Assembly: GCA_934646845.1 (NCBI GenBank)
Contig: CAKUEV010000034.1
Span: 1-13,309, forward strand
DNA from: an uncultured Slackia sp.
Lineage (GTDB): Bacteria; Actinomycetota; Coriobacteriia; Coriobacteriales; Eggerthellaceae
Direction of reading: 5' to 3'
Length of the DNA: 13,309 nt
A program made the translations under genes and the position numbers. The number at the start of each line of letters is the position of its first letter. The first letter of the stretch is position 1. This document shows, in pieces, positions 7,212 through 13,168 of this stretch. The notes beneath the pieces were generated by a model that did no database searches, had not been told where the DNA came from, and saw only the letters and a program-made list of their open reading frames with translations.

Positions 7212-8363
7212 TTAACGCTCCTCCGCTTCACTCGATTTCGACTTTGAGGCCGCCACTGTACAGTCGTCGGGATGCTCGTTGTGGCCATAGATGCGCTGAT
7301 ATTTCAGCACGCGCCACACGAGCGGTAGGCCACCAATTTTGAAATAGTGCTTGAACGTGTTGAGTTTTCCAGGTTTGCGAAAATCTTCGCGTTTCTCGAT
7401 ATATGCCGTCGGCGACTCAATCATGAGCCGCAAATCGGTTTCGCCGCGTGGGTCGAAAAGCGATAAGTCAACGCGACCGGCATCCCAATCTTGCTTCAGC
7501 TCCTCAGACGCGCAAGCCCAGAATTCCGCACGCAAGCTGTCGACCAATCGTTCATCGTTCCATCGATAGCTGTCGACCTTCATGCGCATAAACACGCCCT
7601 GCAATTTGTTTTTCAACTGGGGGCGATCGTCAAGGAAGCGTTGCATCTCCCCGTATTCGTCGCACACGCAGAAAACCTTGTTCGGCGAGTTGACGGACGA
7701 CTTTTCATTGTCTTGGCGATAGCACAAAATCGGATTATCGATGAAAGCGGCACGCTGAGCACAGGCCCATACTTTAAAGTTGAAGCCTGCATCTTGATAC
7801 GACGCGCCAGGCGTGGGAAGAAAGCGAATACTGTTCTCGTTAAGGAAATCGCGACGATAAATCGCCGACCAAATAGACGGCTTTTTGTAGAAGATGCCCG
7901 GACGGTCGATAGGGCGATATGCATCTCCGAGCATCGGCTTGTCGATAATGCCGAAAAGCTCTTTGCGCTGCACGGGAGTCGACCAATACAGAAAGAAGTC
8001 GCCCTTAACGACCTGGGCATTCGTTTGCTGCGCCTTGGCAACAAGCTTTTCGAGCGCGTCAGGAAACATAAAGTCGTCTGATTCGAGAATGCCAATATAG
8101 GTTCCCCGAGCCGCCGCGATACCCTGGTTCATGGAATCGCCGTAGCCGCTGTTCGACTTATCAATGGCGCGAAAGCGACTATCTCGCGCAACGTATTCGT
8201 TAATGATATCGAGCGAGCCGTCAGTCGACCCGTCATTGATGCAAATGATTTCGATGTCACGCAGCGTTTGCGCAGCTGCAGAATCGAGGCACTCGCGTAA
8301 ATAGCGTTCAACGTTGCATATAGGAACCAGAAGGGAAACGACTGGCGTTGTTTGGTCTTCCAC
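7212..8363 (-). CDS. Family 2 glycosyltransferase, GTG start
   Basis: This GT2 enzyme has 383 residues from the chosen start. It carries VVSLLVPICNVERYL (8-22), CINDGSTDGS (41-50), NSGYGDSMNQGI (71-82) and ILESDDF (92-98). The acidic motif begins with Glu where most relatives have Asp, a known variant. The GTG at 8363 was chosen because GGAGG lies 5 nt before it (8369-8373) and the GT2 core begins soon after. An in-frame ATG at 8396 would add 11 residues but has no ribosome site. It is the first gene of the minus-strand polysaccharide run and overlaps nothing upstream. The C-terminal region (about 230-383) is not recognised beyond being helical and charged. A candidate promoter lies at 8439-8447. 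Confidence 0.88.
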   Translation of the reverse strand: MEDQTTPVVSLLVPICNVERYLRECLDSAAAQTLRDIEIICINDGSTDGSLDIINEYVARDSRFRAIDKSNSGYGDSMNQGIAAARGTYIGILESDDFMFPDALEKLVAKAQQTNAQVVKGDFFLYWSTPVQRKELFGIIDKPMLGDAYRPIDRPGIFYKKPSIWSAIYRRDFLNENSIRFLPTPGASYQDAGFNFKVWACAQRAAFIDNPILCYRQDNEKSSVNSPNKVFCVCDEYGEMQRFLDDRPQLKNKLQGVFMRMKVDSYRWNDERLVDSLRAEFWACASEELKQDWDAGRVDLSLFDPRGETDLRLMIESPTAYIEKREDFRKPGKLNTFKHYFKIGGLPLVWRVLKYQRIYGHNEHPDDCTVAASKSKSSEAEER

Positions 8364-8438
8364 AAAAACCTCCGGCCGAAGCAAAGCGAGCTTCATTCGA
8401 ACGGGACATGCCCAATAGCAAGGACTTTTTACGGAACA

Positions 8439-8447
8439 ATTCTAGCA
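8439..8447 (-). promoter_or_regulatory. Candidate extended -10 promoter of the glycosyltransferase operon
   Basis: The minus strand reads TGCTAGAAT, an extended -10. Transcription would begin near 8432, giving a leader of about 70 nt before the GTG at 8363. The -35 is poor, as expected for extended -10 promoters. The 11-mer ATGYTAGAATT recurs before the permease gene at 3548-3556. Confidence 0.4.
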
Positions 8448-8560
8448 TTGGAAAAATAGGTTGCTTCGCCCTTCATGAAAAGCGGCGATAAGACGAGATG
8501 CGAGCGAGAATCGACGTCATACGAGAAGCTCATTCGAGAAGAATGGACTCGACCGCGATT

Positions 8561-8587
8561 CAGTTGTTGCAAGAATTGCAACAACTG
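8561..8587. promoter_or_regulatory. Perfect 12-bp inverted repeat, candidate TetR operator
   Basis: CAGTTGTTGCAA (8561-8572) and TTGCAACAACTG (8576-8587) are exact inverse complements around a GAA spacer. The size and symmetry suit a dimeric regulator such as TetR. No T-run follows on either strand, so it is unlikely to be a terminator. It lies about 230 bp before the TetR start and about 115 bp behind the glycan operon promoter, so it could serve either. Confidence 0.6.
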
Positions 8588-8815
8588 CCCCAACGTAAAA
8601 CATATCAGGTTGACCCCTATGCCCTTGAGACCATCATTATCGCTAGTCGCCACCCCTCCAATTCACCAATTGGTATACATAATCGCCCCCTTTACGTCCC
8701 GCGCAAATCATGGGTGCATAATAGACGGAATACCGAATCAAGCAAAACATCAAGCAGACTCTGGGCGGAACTCCAGGCAGAGCACCGAACACGCACTTCA
8801 GGAAGGCTGAACGTC

Positions 8816-9385
8816 ATGGCACAGAGCATCATTTCCAAAGAAGAGCTTCTGGAAAACGCGTACGAAATCGCGGAAGAAGGCGGCATTTCGGCGCTTTCCA
8901 TTCGCGGACTCGCCACGAAAAGCGGCGTGAGCGTGGGCACCGTGTACCGATTCTTCACCGCGAAAGACGAGCTCACCATCGCGACGATCGAGCTGTACTT
9001 CGCGCGCGCGTTCTACAAGGAATTCTGCCACCTCGACACGCACACCGCATTCGTCGACTACTGCGAGAAAATGAACGTGAGCATGCACCAGGTGTTCAAC
9101 CACTTCCGCGAATACTGGCTGCGCGGCGCCGAAGCCCTGCCTTCCGCAGAACGAGCTGCGGCGCGCCTGCGCGAGTCGCAGCAAATCGAGCACGTGGTAG
9201 GCGGCCTTGTCGAAATCTACAAGCACGACCCGAACATCATTGCCGATTTGCCCGACGGCTTCACTCCGCGAAGCGTGTGCGAGTTCACGCTCGACAACGT
9301 GCTCGACAGCCTGCGCCACCAAAACGGCGATTGCAAAGTGCTGTTCGGCCTTTTAAGGTCCACGCTCTATAAAAACCAGAAATAG
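8816..9385 (+). CDS. TetR/AcrR-family transcriptional regulator
   Basis: The protein has 189 residues. The N-terminal helix-turn-helix covers about 24-53, GISALSIRGLATKSGVSVGT then VYRFFTAKDEL, the classic TetR pattern (SIRGLA..SGVS.GT.YR.F..K..L). The remaining 130 residues form the ligand/dimerisation domain, which is too divergent to name an effector. The start at ATG 8816 has AGGAAGG (8800-8806) upstream; the frame is open further upstream but without a ribosome site. It is divergent from the polysaccharide operon and upstream of the ATPase/TOPRIM pair. A perfect inverted repeat upstream suggests autoregulation. Its G+C is high (a 60-base sample at 9121-9180 is 77%), unlike the following cassette. 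Confidence 0.9.
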   Translation: MAQSIISKEELLENAYEIAEEGGISALSIRGLATKSGVSVGTVYRFFTAKDELTIATIELYFARAFYKEFCHLDTHTAFVDYCEKMNVSMHQVFNHFREYWLRGAEALPSAERAAARLRESQQIEHVVGGLVEIYKHDPNIIADLPDGFTPRSVCEFTLDNVLDSLRHQNGDCKVLFGLLRSTLYKNQK

Positions 9386-9502
9386 GCGCGCAGCGGCAGG
9401 CAAATCTGAAAGCCGAAATCGAAGAGACTGGCGACGCCAACGCATCACTTCGCTTGCTAAAACTTGTTGCATATATCTATGGATATCTCGACTTGTTGAT
9501 GC

Positions 9503-9527
9503 TTATAACCAAAAAAACTGGTTATAA
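9503..9527. promoter_or_regulatory. Inverted repeat covering the -10 box of the defence-like cassette
   Basis: TTATAACCA (9503-9511) and TGGTTATAA (9519-9527) are exact inverse complements with a 7-nt A-rich spacer. The right arm contains most of the -10 box TATAAT (9523-9528). A protein bound here would block the promoter. Direct repeats ACTTGTTG at 9462-9469 and 9491-9498 lie just upstream. Confidence 0.55.
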
Positions 9528-9528
9528 T
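9523..9528 (+). promoter_or_regulatory. Consensus -10 box of the ATPase/TOPRIM cassette
   Basis: A perfect TATAAT stands 22 bp before the ATG at 9551, giving a very short leader that contains AAGGAG (9540-9545). The -35 is weak: TGCTTA at 9500-9505 with 17-bp spacing, or TTGATG (9496-9501) at a long spacing. Confidence 0.5.
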
Positions 9529-9550
9529 CGCAATAATGGAAGGAGATAGC

Positions 9551-10774
9551 ATGCGCCTGCTTAAAGTAAAGGTCAACGGTGCCGAGCTGTTCAAGAACCA
9601 TCTTTTCGAACTGGACTTTATCGCTACCGATCGCGTTCCTCGTGACGATGAGGGCAATATCTCTGACGTCACTCCCGTTTGCGAGAAGTCTTCCGTCTAT
9701 ACGGAAAATGTTATCGGTGTGGTTGGCGTTAATGCGTCGGGCAAGACCACCGCGCTCAATATCATCCGCTTTATCCTGGGCTATATGTCAGGTCCTTATC
9801 TCATGCGTCGATTCACACCCAGGGATGACAAGCTGGGAAGAATGGCGCCCCGCCTATCTATCTCGTGCGTGTTTCACGAAAAAGATTCTTTCTATCTCAT
9901 AGAGTCCGAGTTGGCGCTCATTGATGCCGATTCGGCCGGAACAGCGCCGATTGGCGAGCGGGGTTTTGATTCATACGCGTTTGTTGACGAACGGCTTTGG
10001 AAGTATTCGTCTGCGCAAATTTCGCGTAAGACAATTTTGGATATTGATGCTTTTAAGGGTAAATCTGTTCTGCTCATGAGGCGAAATGGGCCTACTGACG
10101 ACCCAGCCGTGCTCGACGAGGCCAAAAGAACGTTCCTGGGCGATGACGTGTCAATCGTCTCGATTGTTACGGGAAAGAAGACCGTGCAGGTGGATTCCCT
10201 CAAAAGGGCACTACCGCTTATGACCCTGCCAACCCCCATTGTTCAAGCTTTTGATCCAAGCGTCGAGTATCTCAACTGGAATGCTGAGAACCAGGTTTTT
10301 CACCTCAAGTTTAAGAATGAGCCCCTGGAGCGGGTCGTTAACCCCACAGTCGCATCCTATGTCCTCTCGAACGGCACCATTCTTGGAGCCGAACTCGTTA
10401 ACCGCGCTATAGGCGCCCTTAAGAGCGGGGGGTATCTCATCGTTGACGAGATGGAAACCGGCCTTAATAGGTCCCTTGTGGGAACGGTGATCGGTTTGTT
10501 TGCTTCCCCTGTTACCAATCCTCACGGTGCCGTTCTGTTGTTCTCGACGCATTATCCTGAACTGCTCGATGGCCTCAAGAGAAAAGACAACGTCTATCTT
10601 TTAGTGCGAAATGAATCATTCGACACCGAAGTTGTTAAATACTCAGACCGCATTGGCCGCATAGAGAATAAGAAAAGCGATGTTGTGATTAACAACGTCA
10701 TTAAGGGCTCAATGCCTCGATATCCTGACGTCCAGGCGATGCGTTCCTATGTTTGCGAGCATGTCAATGGATAG
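9551..10774 (+). CDS. OLD/AAA15-type ATPase, first gene of a putative phage-defence pair
   Basis: This 407-residue SMC/ABC-like ATPase has Walker A GVNASGKTT at 59-67, a signature-like VLSNGT at 271-276, Walker B YLIVDE at 295-300 followed by METGL, and a switch-type FSTHYPELLD at 331-340. This layout is that of AAA15/AAA21 ATPases (AbiLi, RloA, PARIS AriA, OLD). There is no nuclease domain in this chain; the OLD-type TOPRIM function would come from the next gene. The start at ATG 9551 has AAGGAG 5 nt upstream; an ATG at 9536 overlaps the ribosome site and is unlikely. Codon use is more AT-rich than the flanking genes (45% G+C at 9961-10020), which suggests transfer. The defence role is inferred from family and pairing. 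Confidence 0.85.
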   Translation: MRLLKVKVNGAELFKNHLFELDFIATDRVPRDDEGNISDVTPVCEKSSVYTENVIGVVGVNASGKTTALNIIRFILGYMSGPYLMRRFTPRDDKLGRMAPRLSISCVFHEKDSFYLIESELALIDADSAGTAPIGERGFDSYAFVDERLWKYSSAQISRKTILDIDAFKGKSVLLMRRNGPTDDPAVLDEAKRTFLGDDVSIVSIVTGKKTVQVDSLKRALPLMTLPTPIVQAFDPSVEYLNWNAENQVFHLKFKNEPLERVVNPTVASYVLSNGTILGAELVNRAIGALKSGGYLIVDEMETGLNRSLVGTVIGLFASPVTNPHGAVLLFSTHYPELLDGLKRKDNVYLLVRNESFDTEVVKYSDRIGRIENKKSDVVINNVIKGSMPRYPDVQAMRSYVCEHVNG

Positions 10775-11363
10775 CACAACCCTCAATTGCCTTACCCATA
10801 GGTTTGTTTTGTTTAGCGTTGAAGGCACAGCTGAGGGCGCCGTGATTCAGACGCTGTACGACAATGATTTGCTTGTCGTGCCCCGCGATCATGTGGTAAT
10901 GGATAACACTTACTTCGACAGGCCGTATACGAGGCTCCGCAAGGCAGACAAGATAGCCGACGAGTATTTCGGCATGAGCTATGAGTCAAAAGATGCTTCG
11001 GGTTTGACAGTGGCACGAATCGTTGATAGCAAATCAGCCAAATTCGAGTTTCCAAAACGCCGTCAAAATGGAACTGAGGTACTGAGCTTTTTTACGCGGC
11101 CGGAAATCGAGATGCTTGTGATTCAGGCGGAACATGCCTATGGTGAATGGCAGAAAGCCTCTAGAAAAAATAGGCAGCTAAAACCAAGCGAGTTTTGCTC
11201 ATGCAATCTAGGCTTTTCTCGTCTTAAGGAGGCATCGTTTCTTAAGGAATACTGGTCTGATGCTCCTAAATTGGTCGAAGCTATTCGAAAGCATAGCGAG
11301 AAAGCGCAGCGCGGCAAGGGTGAGCTTTTGCTTGTAGATTTGCTGGCCCAACTGCGTTGCTAA
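10767..11363 (+). CDS. Small TOPRIM-like (RloB/AbiLii-like) partner protein
   Basis: The protein has 198 residues and no closely recognised name. RFVLFSVEGTAEGAVI (12-27) matches the first TOPRIM motif (hydrophobic strand, EG, then acidic residue; E19). A later strand, TVARIVDSK (81-89), puts D87 where TOPRIM has its DxD, though the second Asp is missing. RPEIEMLVI (111-119) supplies conserved-looking acidic residues. It overlaps the ATPase stop by 8 bp (ATGGATAG), so the two are co-translated. ATG 10767 was chosen over 10749 and 10761 because GAG lies 7 nt upstream; all are in frame. The likely role is toxin or nuclease effector controlled by the ATPase, by analogy with AbiL, RloAB and PARIS; activity is unproven. 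Confidence 0.7.
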   Translation: MDSTTLNCLTHRFVLFSVEGTAEGAVIQTLYDNDLLVVPRDHVVMDNTYFDRPYTRLRKADKIADEYFGMSYESKDASGLTVARIVDSKSAKFEFPKRRQNGTEVLSFFTRPEIEMLVIQAEHAYGEWQKASRKNRQLKPSEFCSCNLGFSRLKEASFLKEYWSDAPKLVEAIRKHSEKAQRGKGELLLVDLLAQLRC

Positions 11364-11792
11364 GCGTTTCTCAATGACCGAAGATTTAGGCCTATTAACA
11401 AAATGGGCGCTTTGGAGCGCTAATGGGCAGCCTGGCCACAGCACCCCAAAACGCCCCGACTCGCCGTTTTGTGGTCAAAATCGATGTAGCCGAGAGAACA
11501 CCAGGGGCACCTCCGTATCGCCACGATTTTCGCGAGTCTAGACGAACGATTTCGACCAAACGGAACGTTTTTCACGCGGCTTTTCAAGATTTTTTCATCT
11601 TCGAAAGCGCGATTACAAAAATCTATTTCCCCTGTTCAAAGCATTATTTTCGCACAAGCATACCCACTTTTCGAAAAAGTGAACAAGATGCCTTTGATGT
11701 TCACACCAATCACTTCCAAGATAAAACACGTCAAAACGAACGAGCGCCGCGGCTGTTCGAATCCAACCACCCTTTTATCTTTGGAGGACAAA
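11364..11792. other. Long leader/intergenic region before the membrane protein gene
   Basis: No gene is supported. The region contains a small hairpin GCGCT/AGCGC (11407-11420), a stem CAAAACG (11447-11453) with CGTTTTG (11465-11471), many TTTCG/CGAAA strings between 11460 and 11600, and the palindrome at 11665-11681. There is no clear terminator for the upstream pair and no convincing consensus promoter. Confidence 0.5.
11665..11681. promoter_or_regulatory. 17-bp palindrome, candidate operator
   Basis: CACTTTT (11665-11671) and AAAAGTG (11675-11681) are exact inverse complements around CGA. The site lies about 112 bp before the membrane-protein start. GTGAAC (11679-11684) and GTTCAC (11698-11703) form a second, overlapping inverted pair. 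Confidence 0.4.
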
Positions 11793-12275
11793 ATGTCACC
11801 TATTCTTATCGCCGCCACCACGGTCATTTCCCTCGCCCTTGTCGCCTACACGGTCGGCGTTTTCGGCGAACGCAATTCCGGCACGCTGAAGCGTTCGCAT
11901 CTGATTTTCTTCTGGATCGGTCTCGCGTGCGACTCCACCGGCACCGCCATCATGAGCTCCATGGCTCAAAACAGCGGCGGCTCCATCTCGCTTCTGCACC
12001 CTGTCACGGGCGGCCTCGCCATCGCGCTCATGCTCTTCCACGCGACCTGGGCGACCTACGTTCTGCTGCGCGGCGATAGCAAGCAGCGCCACAACTTCCA
12101 TCGCCTGAGCATTTGCGTGTGGCTCATTTGGCTCGTCCCCTACTGCACCGGCGTGCTCGTGGGCATCCCCGCGCTGCACGTTGCCGACGGCACCGCGCTG
12201 GCAATCGCCTCCGCTATCGTCGTGGTACTCGCCGTGCTCGTTCTGCCCAAGAAGAAGCAGGCCGCTTCTTTGTAA
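11793..12275 (+). CDS. Small multi-pass membrane protein, TIGR03987/HsmA-like family
   Basis: This 160-residue protein has five hydrophobic segments, at about 4-24, 35-55, 68-92, 105-126 and 133-152, and ends in a basic tail, LPKKKQAASL. Strings such as AYTVGVFGE (18-26), LKRSHLIFFWIGLACDSTGT (32-51), ALMLFHATWATYVLL (78-92) and NFHRLSICVWLIWLVP (101-116) match the family as I remember it. Histidines in FHA (82-84) and NFHR (101-104) are the most conserved-looking polar residues and could bind metal or haem, but this is a guess. Relatives I recall are near 130 residues with four segments, so the last helix looks like an addition. The start at 11793 has GGAGG 5 nt upstream. The function is not established from sequence. 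Confidence 0.75.
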   Translation: MSPILIAATTVISLALVAYTVGVFGERNSGTLKRSHLIFFWIGLACDSTGTAIMSSMAQNSGGSISLLHPVTGGLAIALMLFHATWATYVLLRGDSKQRHNFHRLSICVWLIWLVPYCTGVLVGIPALHVADGTALAIASAIVVVLAVLVLPKKKQAASL

Positions 12276-12583
12276 AGTGCAACGGCGCCAGGTCGGCGGC
12301 GGGCTGGCGGCGGCGAGCTGTCTGGCAGCAACGAGACGGCAACCGCCGCCAAGTGTCAGCGACAAATCGGCGAGATAAACCCGTAACGGCAACCACGGCA
12401 GCATCAAACAGCAACAATGCAAAAGCCCAGATCACTTCTAATGAAGAGACCTGGGCTTGCTCTATTCCGATAAATTCAACTTCGCAGCGGCAACCGCGCT
12501 CGAGCATCCAAGGCTTGTGCTTTCGCGCCGAGAATAAGCCGCCCCATTCGCGACCCTATTCGGCGTACATACCCTCAGTTTGT
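12276..12583. other. Non-coding region with GC-rich and hairpin elements
   Basis: Nothing here has a credible coding pattern. The left half (12280-12350) is GC-rich, with GGCGGC/GCCGCC strings that can pair as a loose stem behind the membrane-protein gene but without a T-run. The right half holds the structured hairpin at 12423-12458 and then the tail of the broken ATPase gene. Confidence 0.5.
12423..12458 (-). terminator. Two-part hairpin, likely minus-strand terminator
   Basis: AAGCCCAG (12423-12430) pairs with CTGGGCTT (12451-12458). Inside, CTTC (12435-12438) pairs with GAAG (12443-12446) around a TAAT loop, with a 4-nt internal loop on each side. On the minus strand the outer stem runs into CTTTTGC, a short U-run. 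It could once have ended the genes now broken at 12459-13016. On the plus strand no U-run follows. Confidence 0.5.
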
Positions 12584-12622
12584 TCAGTTCCTCTTCGCGG
12601 CCAACAAACATTATGCACCTCT
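12584..12622 (-). pseudogene. 5' remnant of an archaeal-type AAA ATPase (DUF234-like) gene
   Basis: The minus strand encodes MFVGREEELNKL from ATG 12611, the standard opening of the MFVGRE(K/N)EL.. ATPase family (ATPase domain common in archaea, DUF234 proteins). GAGGTG lies 5 nt upstream. After these 12 codons the similarity stops; the frame remains open to about 12462 but encodes no Walker A or other expected motif. Intact members run to several hundred residues, so this is a start fragment left by deletion or recombination near 12584. The promoter region upstream is well preserved. Confidence 0.5.
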
Positions 12623-12660
12623 GCATTATGCAAGTTCGAATAATTCGATGATGCATAATT
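12609..12660. promoter_or_regulatory. Palindromic control region of the broken ATPase gene
   Basis: ATTATGCA occurs at 12610-12617 and 12625-12632, and inverted (TGCATAAT) at 12652-12659. Between the last two lies the palindrome TCGAAT-A-ATTCGA (12636-12648). Together 12625-12659 make a 35-bp imperfect palindrome centred on 12642. The left-most copy overlaps the ATG of the remnant gene. The arrangement suggests binding by a dimeric repressor at promoter and start codon. Confidence 0.55.
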
Positions 12661-12709
12661 GCAGCCATGCAGAACGCATTTCCAAATTTCCCACGTTTCT
12701 CAAGCACGT

Positions 12710-12964
12710 CTAGAACTTATGGAAGCGCTCGTAGCGTTGCTCGAGCAGCTCGTCGACGGGCAGGGCGGAAAGCTCGTCGAGGCTTTCTTCCACATACGCC
12801 ACCACGTTGGCAATCGCGAAATCGGGGTTGGCAGAAGCCGAGCCCTCGCCTTCCTCGAGCACCGCATCGATGATGTCCATGTCGAGAATCTCGTAGGCGT
12901 TCATGCGCATGACCGCCGCCTCGGCCGCGCGCGAGCGGTCCTTCCACAGAATGGACGCGAAGCC
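12710..12964 (-). pseudogene. accA: 3' fragment of accA (acetyl-CoA carboxylase carboxyltransferase alpha)
   Basis: About 84 residues before the stop at 12710 match the C-terminus of AccA: GFASILWKDRSRAAEAA, then AYEILDMDIIDAVLEE, and ELLEQRYERF close to the end. Family members have (E)G.ASILWK...KA.EAA...L..IID.I..E and a final LL.QRY.RF. AccA is normally about 310-325 residues; here the N-terminal three quarters are missing. The intact enzyme, with AccD, transfers carboxyl from biotin to acetyl-CoA. The homology starts at about 12964 and is out of frame with the start signals immediately upstream, so no functional AccA is made. A complete copy would be expected elsewhere in the genome. Confidence 0.7.
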
Positions 12965-13016
12965 CTGTATCGAACGCCCAGTCGCACGTGGGATCGGTGA
13001 CAACGGCTATTTTCAC
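12965..13016 (-). pseudogene. 5' remnant of a DegV-like gene
   Basis: GTG 13016 is preceded by AAGGAG (13024-13029) and opens (M)KIAVVTDPTCDWAFD, very like the N-terminus of DegV-family fatty-acid-binding proteins ((M)KI.IVTDST.DL). After about 17 codons the frame turns into Arg/Gly-rich nonsense, while the accA frame takes over one base out of phase. Breakpoint near 12963-12970. The short match makes the DegV name tentative; the ribosome site and start look real. Confidence 0.4.
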
Positions 13017-13168
13017 GAACTTGCTCCTTCAGCTGGGCGCAGCGAACTGCCGCCGCGCACGTTTGCCCCACGGGGCATTCCTCAGGCTGCTCTTCCGCGC
13101 GCGCCCATCAAGGTTGGGCAGACGGCGCCCACGGAAAAGCACGGTTCGGGAGCAAAAGCCGCAATTAC

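Larger units (their letters stand above)
8397..8815. other. Divergent intergenic region between glycan operon and TetR gene
   Basis: No gene is supported here. The region holds the candidate promoter for the glycosyltransferase operon (8439-8447), a perfect inverted repeat (8561-8587), a palindrome CCAATTGG (8666-8673) next to TATACATAAT, and TTGACC (8610-8615), a possible -35 without a clear -10 at standard spacing. The plus-strand reading frame in front of the TetR gene stays open from 8498, but it has no ribosome site and an unnatural composition. Confidence 0.6.

Noticed and set aside
8498-8815. In-frame extension adding 106 residues to the TetR protein
   Set aside because: No ribosome site at the upstream ATG, composition unlike a protein, and it would cover the perfect inverted repeat; TetR proteins of 189 residues are normal.
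9462-9498. Two ACTTGTTG copies as the start of a CRISPR or iteron array
   Set aside because: Only two 8-bp copies, 29 bp apart, with no further units; no array-like structure exists anywhere in the window.
11423-12079. Plus-strand open frame running into the membrane protein gene
   Set aside because: It has no ribosome site, and its second half is a frame-shifted, Arg/His-rich shadow of the membrane protein.
12276-12350. GC-rich stem as terminator of the membrane protein gene
   Set aside because: GGCGGC and GCCGCC can pair only over a long loop and no T-run follows.
12113-12643. Plus-strand open frame after the membrane protein
   Set aside because: Composition is Arg/Ala-rich nonsense, it overlaps the membrane protein in another frame and crosses the hairpin.
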